Shown: positions 1-6,532, counted from the first letter of the stretch. The stretch is 8,151 nucleotides of DNA from Zetaproteobacteria bacterium (GCA_021545625.1 JAJRVH010000137.1:1-8151); one strand, 5' to 3'. Numbers and translations: made by a program. Notes: generated by a model from the letters alone, not told the origin.

Positions 1-189
1 CACTTCCCTGCCCTGCTGCCGGGCAGAAGCCGGACCGACATACAGCGCCGGCCTTGCCAGAAAATTCTCCCGACACTGGAAACTGCAAAAATGGTACTCG
101 ATCCCGAGCTGTTCGGCACAAACCGGTGAAATCTTCGCATCCATGCCACAAACCGGGCACTGGCAGCGTTCCATGTGCAGACTGCTCAC
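1..189 (-). CDS. YHS-domain metal-binding protein, 3' end cut by window edge
   Basis: The first 63 codons are visible, with no stop before base 1. The product reads CPVCGMDAKISPVC (residues about 11-24), then YHFCSFQCRENFL (about 33-45) and a P-A-L-Y-VG segment, the pattern of a YHS/TRASH domain: a CPVCGM entry, a YxFCSxxCxxxF core and a PxxYVG exit. These small cysteine domains are associated with heavy-metal handling, especially copper. I chose the GTG start at 187-189 because a GGAG (197-200) sits 7 nt upstream and because GTGA overlaps the stop of the preceding lipoprotein gene. An in-frame ATG at 172-174 has no good ribosome site. There is no signal peptide, so a cytosolic location is expected. 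In some metal-efflux operons, YHS proteins continue into a second, HMA-like region; whether this one does lies outside the window. It could also be the N-terminus of a larger protein such as a P-type ATPase, which I consider less likely. Confidence 0.85.
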   Translation of the reverse strand, partial: MSSLHMERCQCPVCGMDAKISPVCAEQLGIEYHFCSFQCRENFLARPALYVGPASARQQGREV

Positions 190-662
190 GATGGTACTCC
201 GTCAGCTACGGGCCGCTCCGGATAATAGATGCCGGACATATAGCTTTTTTCGTCCCGTTCAAATGACACCGTCAACCAGTGGCGCCCCTGTTCATGGCTG
301 AGATTGAAACGGGCCACATACCAGTTGCCCATCTGTGTCATCACAGCCGGATCCACACGTGTACCATCGGGGTGTTTGACGCCCGCATACAAAATCAGCC
401 CCGGGACCGGCTTGCCCTCCTTCTCGACGCTGACCATCAGATGATAAAAGGTACGGCTGAACCCGTCCCCCTCAGGGGCAGGCATGACATGGAAAATCAA
501 CACATAGCCATCCTCCACCGCTTTCCTGGCCACGAAAAAGGATGATTTGTGATCCATGCCCTGTCGCACGCCGGCCGGCCCGGTAGGCCTTGTTGCGGAT
601 TGCTGGACCGCACAGGCACCAACAAGCATCAGAACTCCCGCCAGCATGGCCAGACTACGCAT
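186..662 (-). CDS. Small uncharacterised lipoprotein, paralogue of the protein at 1415-1924
   Basis: 158 residues. The N-terminus is a lipoprotein signal (hydrophobic residues 4-15, lipobox LVGAC with Cys17), so the mature protein should be lipid-anchored and face the periplasm. The body (about 40-150) matches the protein encoded at 1415-1924 in order and spacing: DGYVLIFHVMPAPEG (51-65), YHLMVSVEKEG (73-83), HPDG (97-100), MGNWY (111-115), an L-S-H...G-R-H-W-L-T-V stretch (121-132) and GIYYP (144-148). I do not recognise a named family. The alternating hydrophobic strands, the 'EKEGKPV' turn and the HPDG...MG segment resemble the layout of Ig-like periplasmic domains of the FixH/YtkA type, which is only inference. 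The start ATG overlaps the HMA gene by 8 nt (ATGCGTAG) and is preceded by GGGAG. The stop overlaps the YHS gene start (GTGA). The context implies a periplasmic role in Cu/Ag handling, with His59/Met60 and His74/Met76 the obvious candidate ligands. Unlike its paralogue it lacks a His/Met-rich leader segment. Confidence 0.88.
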   Translation of the reverse strand: MRSLAMLAGVLMLVGACAVQQSATRPTGPAGVRQGMDHKSSFFVARKAVEDGYVLIFHVMPAPEGDGFSRTFYHLMVSVEKEGKPVPGLILYAGVKHPDGTRVDPAVMTQMGNWYVARFNLSHEQGRHWLTVSFERDEKSYMSGIYYPERPVADGVPS

Positions 663-879
663 CCGCGACTCCCTGATCCGCCGGCGTATAACCGAGCTCG
701 CGAATGGCTTTATCCGCAGCGGATATCTGAAAGCCTGAATTGACGCTCAGTAATACGGCCCCGTTCTTGAAATTGGCACGGGCATCGTAAACGCCGTTGA
801 GCGTCAGCAACTTTTTGCGCAAGGTCGCCTCGCAACCCGCGCATTTCATATCTTCGACATGTATCACGATTTCTCTCAT
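655..879 (-). CDS. HMA-domain heavy-metal chaperone (CopZ/Atx1-like)
   Basis: A 74-residue protein made of one heavy-metal-associated domain. The metal site MKCAGC (MxCxxC; Met11, Cys13, Cys16) follows the first beta strand. The rest keeps the ferredoxin-like beta-alpha-beta-beta-alpha-beta pattern: helix EATLRKKLLTLNGV, strand DARANFKNGAVLLSV, helix SAADKAIRELGY. It has no signal peptide, so it should act in the cytosol, binding Cu(I) or a similar soft metal through the two cysteines and passing it to partner proteins. The more usual residues before the site are GM; here they are DM. The ATG at 877-879 is preceded by AGGAG with 6 nt spacing. An earlier TTG in frame would add ten unrelated residues. 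The gene lies 39 nt after the DUF411 gene and overlaps the next lipoprotein gene by 8 nt. A mercury role (MerP-like) is less likely, because there is no export signal and no mer gene nearby. Confidence 0.93.
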   Translation of the reverse strand: MREIVIHVEDMKCAGCEATLRKKLLTLNGVYDARANFKNGAVLLSVNSGFQISAADKAIRELGYTPADQGVADA

Positions 880-918
880 TTCAGGCTCCTTTTGAGTGGG
901 TTTGCACAATCATGTCGC

Positions 919-1410
919 TCAATAACGGCTGAACACGCGATGGCTGCCATCCTTGTCGAAAGCCAGTACATCGTAGCCCCTGGGCGGCAACCCGGCGGCC
1001 TGCATGCCCGGTGACTTCATCGGCATACCCGGCGCGGTCAGTCCGGCCACAGCCGGGCGATCGCGCAGCAGACGCCTGATATCATCAGCCGGCACGTGCC
1101 CCTCGATCACATAGCCGTCGATCAATGCCGTATGGCATGAAGCCAGCCTGCCCGGCACGCCGTATTTCGCCTTGATGGCTTCCATATCCTCGCGCTTCTT
1201 CTCAATCACGGTGAAACCGGCCCGGCGTAAATGCTCGGCCCAGTTGCCGCAACAGCCGCAGGTCGGCGACTTGTACATCACGACCTCCCCCGCCGGGGCC
1301 TGTACAGCCACCTTGTGATCAACCCTGGCGCGATCCTGTGTCGAACTGCTGTCACAGGCCGCCAGCCCGACCATCGCTGCGGTTATCATCACTCCGGTGA
1401 TATATTTCAT
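919..1410 (-). CDS. DUF411-family metal-binding lipoprotein
   Basis: 163 residues with a lipoprotein signal (MKYITGVMITAAMVGLAAC, lipobox Cys19), so it is periplasmic and membrane-anchored. The rest is a complete DUF411 domain: strand EVVMYKSPTCGCCGNWAEHL (42-61, with Cys51, Cys53 and Cys54), the ASCHTA segment (Cys92, His93), GYVIEGHVPADDIRRLL (99-115, His105) and the GLTAPGMPMKSPGM loop (123-136). The fold is thioredoxin-like. Members are commonly encoded beside copper efflux and resistance genes and are thought to bind copper through the conserved Cys/His/Met residues; the exact biochemical role is not settled. The ATG at 1408-1410 is preceded by AAGGAG, and this ribosome site contains the stop codon (TAG, 1415-1417) of the upstream gene. 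A longer frame reaching back to 1521 exists but would run into the neighbouring gene and bury the signal peptide. The cysteines make a disulfide or redox role possible as an alternative to metal storage. Confidence 0.93.
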   Translation of the reverse strand: MKYITGVMITAAMVGLAACDSSSTQDRARVDHKVAVQAPAGEVVMYKSPTCGCCGNWAEHLRRAGFTVIEKKREDMEAIKAKYGVPGRLASCHTALIDGYVIEGHVPADDIRRLLRDRPAVAGLTAPGMPMKSPGMQAAGLPPRGYDVLAFDKDGSHRVFSRY

Positions 1411-1414
1411 ATGC

Positions 1415-1924
1415 CTACTCCTTGTCCTTTCCGGGATATTCGATACCGGTGAAATGCTTGGCGTCATCGGAAGTCTTGAACAGCACCATGACCTGATGCT
1501 GCCCCGAATGCCCGAGATCATAGGCCGCCATATACCAGTCCCCCATCTTCATCATCATCTTCGACTCGGATTGTCCGTTCGGGTGCACGGATTTCGAATT
1601 CGCCGCCTTGATCGCAACCGGAGCTCCGTCCTTTTCGACCCTGATCATCAGATGATGAGTCCCGCCATGCTGCTTGCCCTGCGGCGCCTTCATAATATGG
1701 AAAGTAACCGTATAGCCGTCGATTTCCGCCTTTTTCATGAATGCGCCCGGCATCGCCTGCATATCTTGATGGCCGTGCATCCCGCCGGACTGCATCCCGT
1801 GATCATGGACATGCCCGCCGGCATCTCCATGTGCGTCATTCGCCTGTGCCGGCTGTGAAAAAACAGCCGCCATCAGTATTACGGCTGCCGGCATTGCCTT
1901 TCTGATGTTTTTTTGAATATTCAT
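1415..1924 (-). CDS. Secreted His/Met-rich periplasmic protein of an uncharacterised family
   Basis: 169 residues. It has a Sec signal peptide with likely cleavage after QPAQA (residue 28). The mature N-terminus (about 29-60) is a low-complexity segment with seven histidines and five methionines (HGDAGGHVHDHGMQSGGMHG, then H52, M55, M58), a plausible Cu(I)/Ag(I) binding arm. The body holds DGYTVTFHIMKAPQG (69-83), HHLMIRVEKDG (90-100), HPNG (114-117), a Met run MMMKMGDWY (123-131), LGHSGQHQVMVLF (137-149) and GIEYP (160-164), all shared with the lipoprotein at 186-662. I do not recognise the family; an Ig-like beta-sandwich of FixH/YtkA type is a guess from strand pattern. The start is the ATG at 1922-1924, chosen because it makes an ATGA overlap with the cusA stop, follows AGGAG and yields a clean signal peptide. 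In place and composition it could do the job of the periplasmic chaperone CusF, but it shows none of CusF's sequence features. Confidence 0.9.
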   Translation of the reverse strand: MNIQKNIRKAMPAAVILMAAVFSQPAQANDAHGDAGGHVHDHGMQSGGMHGHQDMQAMPGAFMKKAEIDGYTVTFHIMKAPQGKQHGGTHHLMIRVEKDGAPVAIKAANSKSVHPNGQSESKMMMKMGDWYMAAYDLGHSGQHQVMVLFKTSDDAKHFTGIEYPGKDKE

Positions 1925-4900
1925 ATGCTCCTCTTCTCCTTCCTGGAAAGTCCTGTTTCCTTGATTTGTAAAATCATGCCGTAGATCACCGGCAACACGA
2001 TCAGGCACAGCAGCGTCGTCGTGACCATGCCGCCGATCATCGGTGCGGCAATGCGCTGCATGACATCCGAGCCCGTACCCCCCCCGAACATAATCGGCAC
2101 CAGACCTGCGATGACGGCTGTCGCGGTCATCGCAATCGGCCTCACGCGTTTGGCCACGCCGCTCTGTACGGCGGCGCTGAGATCATCGGACGAAAAACCG
2201 CTGCCGACTGCCTCCCGGCGCTGGGCAACCTCCTGGTCGATGAAGGTCAGTACCAGCACGCCGATTTCGGCCGCGACACCTGCCAGCGCAATAAACCCGA
2301 CGGCCACGGCCACCGACAGATTGAAGCCCAGCCACCAGACCAGCCAGAAGCCGCCAATCAGCGAAAACGGCACGCTCATCATCACCACGACCGGAGCCGC
2401 GAGATTGCCGAAGTTGAAATAAAGGAGCAGGAAGATCAGCAGCAGGGTTGCCGGAATCACGATGCGCATCCTGGCGGCCGCCCGCTCCATGTACTCGAAC
2501 TGCCCCGACCATTCCAGTGTATAGCCGGCCGGTATGCTGACCTGCTCGGCAATCACCTTTTTCGCCCTGGCGACATAGCCGCCGATATCGCTGGAGCTGA
2601 TATCGACATAGACCCAGGCATTCGGCCGCGCATTCTCGCTCTTGATCGATGGCGGGCCGCGGAACACGCCGATCTTCGCAACTGCCGCCAGCGGAATCTG
2701 GGCGCCGGTCGGGGTCGGTACCAGTACGCGTTTGAGCGCCTCCGGATCACTGCGATAATCTCTCGGGTAACGCAGGTTGACCGGATAGCGTTCCAGCCCT
2801 TCCACCGTCTGCGTGACATTCATGCCGCCGATTGCCGACTGAATCACATCCTGGATATCGCCAATGGTCAGGCCATAGCGCGCCGCCTGATCGCGCTGGA
2901 TGTCGATATCCAGATAATAACCGCCGGCCGCCCGATCACTGAATGCCGACGTGGTTTCCGGCAATGTCTTGACCGCCCGCTCGATCGCCTTGCCGACATC
3001 CTGCAGCACGTTCAGGTCCGGGCCGGAAACCTTGATACCGATCGGCGTCTTGATGCCGGTCGAAAGCATGTCGATGCGGGTCTTGATCGGGTAGGTCCAT
3101 GCATTGGCCAGGCCCGGGAACCTGATCGCCGCATCCATCTCCTGCATCAGTTCCTGGGTCGTCTTGTCCGGATCAGGCCATGCCTCCTTCGGCTTCAGGC
3201 GCACGATCGTCTCCATCATCGCCAGCGGAGCGGCATCGGTCGCCGTATCGGCGCGGCCCACCTTGCCAAAGACCGATTCCACCTCGGGAAATGTTTTCAG
3301 AATACGATCCGTCTGCTGCACCAGTTCCCTGGCTTTGGTAATCGAAATGCCGGGGAAGGTGGTCGGCATATACAGGATATCACCCTCATCCAGAGGCGGC
3401 ATGAACTCCGAACCGATCTTCGACATCGGCACGGCCATGGAGAACAACAACGCCAGCGCGATCGCAAGCGTCACGCCCTTGTGCCGGAGAGCCGTGGCCA
3501 GCGCCGGACCATGTACCCATTGCAGCGCGCGATTGACCGGGTTCCTTTCCTCCGGCATCACGCGACCCCTGATAAACCAGCCCATCAGCAGCGGCACCAG
3601 CGTCACGGCCAGCACGGCCGAACCGAGCATGGCATAGGTCGCTGTGAAGGCCAGCGGCTTGAACAGGCGCCCTTCCTGAGCCTCCAGCGTGAAGATCGCC
3701 ATATACGACACGGTGATGATCAGCAGCGAGAAAAACAGCGCCGGGCCAACCTCCCGCGAAGCCCTGCCGACCGCCAGCCAGCGTTCCGGCACCGTCAGCT
3801 CGGAACCCTTGGCACGCTCGGACTGCTCCAGATGCTTGTGGGCATTTTCAATCAGTACGATGGCGCCGTCGACCATCGCACCCAGCGTAATCGCAATACC
3901 GCCAAGCGACATGATGTTCGCCGCCAGTCCCTGCCATTGCATCAGCATGAAAGCGATCAGCACTCCGAGCGGCAGCGTGATAATCGCCACCAGCGCGGAT
4001 CTGGCATGCATCAGAAACAGCATGCAGACCAGTGAAATCACCAGAAACTCCTCGAACAGCTTGTCCTTGAGGTTTTCCACCGCCCGCTCGATCAGACCAC
4101 CGCGATCGTAGGTGGGCACAATCTCAACCCCCTCGGGCAGGCCGCTTTTCAGCTCCTCGAGCTTTTCGCGCACGGCCTCGATCGTCGTCAGCGCATTCTC
4201 TCCGAAGCGCATGATGATCACGCCGCCGGCCACCTCGCCCTCGCCGTTGAGTTCGGCAAGACCGCGCCTGAGTTCCGGTCCCAGGTGCACATGCGCGACA
4301 TCACTGAGCAGAATCGGCGTGCCATGCGTATCCACGCCGACGGCGATGGATTCAAGATCGGCAATGCTCTTCAAATAGCCCTTGCCGCGCACCATGAATT
4401 CGGTTTCGCCCATCTCAATCAGGCGACCGCCGACATCGTTATTGCTGCGCTTGATGGCATGCCTGACCCTGGCCAGCGGGATGCCGTATTCAGCCAGCGC
4501 GTTCGGATCGACCTCGACCTGATACTGCTTCACATAGCCGCCGATCGACGCAACCTCGGCCACGCCGTTCACGGTCTGCAGCGCATAGCGCATATACCAG
4601 TCCTGAATCGAACGAAGTTCGGCCAGGTCATGCTTGCCGGTCCTGTCGACCAGCGCATATTCATACACCCATCCGACACCCGTCGCATCCGGCCCCAGCG
4701 TCGGCGTCACGCCAGAAGGCAGACGGCCGGCCACATAGTTCAGATACTCGAGCACACGGCTTCGGGCCCAGTACATGTCCGTGCCATCCTCGAAGATGAT
4801 ATACACGACCGAAAACCCGAAAAACGAATAGCCACGCACGACCTTGGAATGCGGCACGGCCAGCATCGCCGTTGTCAGCGGATAGGTCACCTGATCCTCA

Positions 4901-5082
4901 ACCACCTGCGGCGCCTGGCCTGCATATTTGGTAAATACGATCACCTGCACATCGGACAGATCGGGGATCGCATCCAGCGAAATATTCTTCACCGCAAAGG
5001 CACCCGCTGCCACCAGAATGCCGGTAAAAATCAGCACAATCAGTTTGTTGCGCAGACTGGCATCAATGATCTTCGCAATCAT
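1921..5082 (-). CDS. cusA: CusA-type heavy-metal RND efflux transporter
   Basis: 1053 residues, full length for the heavy-metal RND (HME) family and close to E. coli CusA. It is the inner-membrane proton-driven pump of the tripartite complex, exporting Cu(I)/Ag(I). TM1 lies at about 14-30, followed by the family motif DAIPDLSDVQVIVFTKYAGQ. The central membrane block (about 343-502) contains IMSLGGIAITLGAMVDGAIV (390-409), with Met391, Met403 and the proton-relay Asp405. The periplasmic methionine triad that binds Cu/Ag in E. coli CusA has counterparts at Met572 (LYMPTTFPG), Met622 or 623 (PLAMMET) and Met672 (RIDMLSTGI). The second membrane block ends with GSDVMQRIAAPMIGG, matching the stepping Met near residue 1009 of E. 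coli. The start ATG at 5080-5082 has only a weak ribosome site, with an in-frame TGA just upstream, so no longer start exists. Its stop overlaps the next start as ATGA. A G8 run falls at codons 1000-1002. Zinc/cobalt pumps (CzcA) are the main alternative, but the Met triad argues for monovalent copper or silver. Confidence 0.97.
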   Translation of the reverse strand: MIAKIIDASLRNKLIVLIFTGILVAAGAFAVKNISLDAIPDLSDVQVIVFTKYAGQAPQVVEDQVTYPLTTAMLAVPHSKVVRGYSFFGFSVVYIIFEDGTDMYWARSRVLEYLNYVAGRLPSGVTPTLGPDATGVGWVYEYALVDRTGKHDLAELRSIQDWYMRYALQTVNGVAEVASIGGYVKQYQVEVDPNALAEYGIPLARVRHAIKRSNNDVGGRLIEMGETEFMVRGKGYLKSIADLESIAVGVDTHGTPILLSDVAHVHLGPELRRGLAELNGEGEVAGGVIIMRFGENALTTIEAVREKLEELKSGLPEGVEIVPTYDRGGLIERAVENLKDKLFEEFLVISLVCMLFLMHARSALVAIITLPLGVLIAFMLMQWQGLAANIMSLGGIAITLGAMVDGAIVLIENAHKHLEQSERAKGSELTVPERWLAVGRASREVGPALFFSLLIITVSYMAIFTLEAQEGRLFKPLAFTATYAMLGSAVLAVTLVPLLMGWFIRGRVMPEERNPVNRALQWVHGPALATALRHKGVTLAIALALLFSMAVPMSKIGSEFMPPLDEGDILYMPTTFPGISITKARELVQQTDRILKTFPEVESVFGKVGRADTATDAAPLAMMETIVRLKPKEAWPDPDKTTQELMQEMDAAIRFPGLANAWTYPIKTRIDMLSTGIKTPIGIKVSGPDLNVLQDVGKAIERAVKTLPETTSAFSDRAAGGYYLDIDIQRDQAARYGLTIGDIQDVIQSAIGGMNVTQTVEGLERYPVNLRYPRDYRSDPEALKRVLVPTPTGAQIPLAAVAKIGVFRGPPSIKSENARPNAWVYVDISSSDIGGYVARAKKVIAEQVSIPAGYTLEWSGQFEYMERAAARMRIVIPATLLLIFLLLYFNFGNLAAPVVVMMSVPFSLIGGFWLVWWLGFNLSVAVAVGFIALAGVAAEIGVLVLTFIDQEVAQRREAVGSGFSSDDLSAAVQSGVAKRVRPIAMTATAVIAGLVPIMFGGGTGSDVMQRIAAPMIGGMVTTTLLCLIVLPVIYGMILQIKETGLSRKEKRSI
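2078..2085 (-). repeat. G8 homopolymer inside cusA
   Basis: Eight consecutive C on the given strand (G8 in the coding strand) cover codons 1000-1002 (Gly-Gly-Gly) of the transporter. The reading frame is intact as given. A run of this length is a possible slippage site: loss or gain of one base would shift the frame about 52 codons before the stop, within the last membrane segments. Confidence 0.9.
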
Positions 5083-5129
5083 GATTCAAGCCCCATCGCC
5101 ATCAGGGCATAAAAATGAATACGGGCCAT
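5079..5129 (-). CDS. Possible 16-codon coupling mini-cistron between cusB and cusA
   Basis: The peptide would read MARIHFYALMAMGLES. Its ATG (5127-5129) shares one base with the cusB stop (TGATG), and its TGA (5079-5081) overlaps the cusA start (ATGA). A strong GGAGGAG ribosome site (5138-5144) lies 8 nt before this ATG, whereas cusA itself has only a weak GGGG about 8 nt upstream. The arrangement suggests that ribosomes translate this short frame and re-initiate at cusA, setting the ratio of pump to adaptor. It would fully occupy the gap between the two genes. No function is suggested for the peptide itself; it could be chance, as a 17-codon open frame is short. Confidence 0.4.
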   Translation of the reverse strand: MARIHFYALMAMGLES

Positions 5130-6532
5130 CACCGTGCCTCCTCCGTCTGCATCCCGTCCATCGGCATATCCATGTCCTTCCTATCCATCTTCTTCGGCCT
5201 GTTTGGCATATCCATTTGCATATCCTGCATATCCATCTCCATATCCTGCTTCGCTGCAGGACTCTCAGGAGCCACCATCTTGGCCGCCGCCTCGCGGATT
5301 GAGGATTCGGAGTCGATCAGGAACTGACCGCTGGATACCACCAGTTCGCCGTCTTTCACGCCATCGATGATTTCGAGCAAACCGTCGCTGGAGGCACCGG
5401 TTTTCACGGTTCTCGGCTCAAAACGTCCGGGTTCGGTCTGCACAAAGACATGCGCCTTTTTGCCGGTCACCAGTACCGACTCCCTCGGCACGAACACACC
5501 GGAACGGGAGTGGCTGGCAATAATCGTCACGTCACCGAACATATCCGGCTTGAGAAGCCCGTCATGGTTGTCAAACTCGATACGCACCTTGTTCGTGCGC
5601 GTCTTGGGGTCGAGATAGGGATAGATATAGGTAATCCGGCCGGTGAAATCGCTTTCCGGCAACGAGGCGATTCTCAGCTTCGCCATATCGCCGACCCGTA
5701 CCCAGGGGATTTCATATTCGTACAGATCGCCCAGCACCCATACCCGGGACAGATCGGCGATCTGATAGAGTTCGGATGCCGGCGTGACATGTGCTCCCTC
5801 GCGCACGCCGATATGCGTCACAACACCGGCGGCGGGTGCATGGATATGCATGCTCTTGCGAACCTTGTGGGTTTTCTGCAACGCACGGATCTGGTGCTCG
5901 GCCACGTCAAAAAAGCGCAGGCGATCCAGCGACGACTCAAGCAGGCGCCTGGCACCATCCCGGATATCGGCATAGGGACTGTCCCTGAGCAATTCCCAGT
6001 TGGACAGCGCCAGCAGATATTCCTCCTGGGTCGCAACCAGCTGCGGCGAATAGAAGGACAGTAACATGGTATCCTCCTTGACGCTCTCGCCCGTCTTGTC
6101 GACAAACAGTTTGTCGACCCAGCCGTCCACCTTCGGATGCAGCGTGGTGAGTTTCGTTTCATCGTAGGCGATACGACCGACCGTCGTGATTTCCCGGGTG
6201 ACAGTACGCTGCACGGCCGGCGTAACCCGCACTCCCATGTTCTGCGTCACGGTCGGATCGATCTTCACCGTGCCGGCCGGACCACTGCCGCTGTCTCCGG
6301 CACAGACGGGCACATAGTCCATGCCCATCGAATCCTTCATCGGCACCGGACTGGTAATCGACGGATTCATCGGATTGCGCCAGGTCAGCGGCTGTGTGCC
6401 TCCGGCACACGGACCGTCGCCCGACACATGACCCGCTTTCCCTTCCGTCTGCCTGCCGCCGGACATGAAATAGCCGCCGACAAGCCCGAGTGCCAGGGCT
6501 GCAGTTATAAAAAGCATATGTCTGTTCATCAT
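5129..6532 (-). CDS. cusB: CusB-type periplasmic adaptor (membrane fusion protein) with Met-rich tail
   Basis: 467 residues. A hydrophobic N-terminal segment (7-23) exports or anchors it. Residues 50-77 form a heavy-metal-binding domain of the degenerate kind found in CusB proteins (WRNPMNP...SPVPMKDSMGMDYVPV), in which the cysteines of the canonical YxCPMHP/CPxCGM motif are replaced, leaving Met55, Met65, Met69 and Met71; two cysteines (42 and 77) flank it. The adaptor core follows: first beta-barrel/lipoyl half (about 104-165, LHPKVDGWVDKLFV), alpha-hairpin (about 166-222), second lipoyl half (IHAPAAGVVTHIGVREGAHV, 230-249), barrel (about 260-340) and membrane-proximal domain (about 345-415). 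The adaptor joins the pump to the outer channel and can pass metal to CusA. Residues 431-461 are an unusual Met/Asp/Gln tail with ten methionines after Asp-Met at 430-431. The ATG at 6530-6532 overlaps the cusC stop as ATGA after AAGGA; a second ATG directly follows it and is an equally possible start. Confidence 0.95.
   Translation of the reverse strand: MMNRHMLFITAALALGLVGGYFMSGGRQTEGKAGHVSGDGPCAGGTQPLTWRNPMNPSITSPVPMKDSMGMDYVPVCAGDSGSGPAGTVKIDPTVTQNMGVRVTPAVQRTVTREITTVGRIAYDETKLTTLHPKVDGWVDKLFVDKTGESVKEDTMLLSFYSPQLVATQEEYLLALSNWELLRDSPYADIRDGARRLLESSLDRLRFFDVAEHQIRALQKTHKVRKSMHIHAPAAGVVTHIGVREGAHVTPASELYQIADLSRVWVLGDLYEYEIPWVRVGDMAKLRIASLPESDFTGRITYIYPYLDPKTRTNKVRIEFDNHDGLLKPDMFGDVTIIASHSRSGVFVPRESVLVTGKKAHVFVQTEPGRFEPRTVKTGASSDGLLEIIDGVKDGELVVSSGQFLIDSESSIREAAAKMVAPESPAAKQDMEMDMQDMQMDMPNRPKKMDRKDMDMPMDGMQTEEAR
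5132..5242 (-). repeat. Imperfect short tandem repeats encoding the Met-rich CusB tail
   Basis: The coding strand repeats units built on GATATG plus a purine-rich triplet (for example GATATGCAGGATATGCAAATG), giving repeated Asp-Met, Glu-Met and Gln-Met steps. The densest part is about 5203-5242; after a basic spacer (PNRPKKMDRK), a second cluster (KDMDMPMDGM) follows. The repeats are in frame and vary at third positions, so they look like a coding low-complexity tail and not a CRISPR or mobile repeat. Confidence 0.75.

Noticed and set aside
880..918. A 10-codon frame (MIVQTHSKGA) in the gap between the DUF411 and HMA genes
   Set aside because: Its stop lies 1 nt before the HMA start, but it has no clear ribosome site and is too short to support. 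The HMA gene has its own strong AGGAG.
1411..1521. A 37-codon N-terminal extension of the DUF411 gene
   Set aside because: It overlaps the coding end of the neighbouring gene and would bury the lipoprotein signal; the start at 1408-1410 has a good ribosome site.
1925..2008. A 28-codon N-terminal extension of the His/Met-rich protein
   Set aside because: It would overlap cusA by 88 nt and spoil the signal peptide; the ATGA junction with AGGAG upstream is clearly the better start.
4285..5112. A 275-codon open frame on the plus strand opposite the 5' part of cusA, and several shorter plus-strand frames opposite cusA (2021-2422, 3104-3637, 3481-4035, 3689-4111)
   Set aside because: They lie antisense to a full-length, motif-complete RND transporter. 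Their products are rich in His, Arg and Gln without domain character, as expected for shadows in GC-rich DNA.
5150..5250. Short regularly repeated motifs that resemble a repeat array
   Set aside because: The repeats are in frame with cusB, of very short period and without spacers. They encode a Met/Asp-rich tail, so this is not CRISPR or a mobile-element end.
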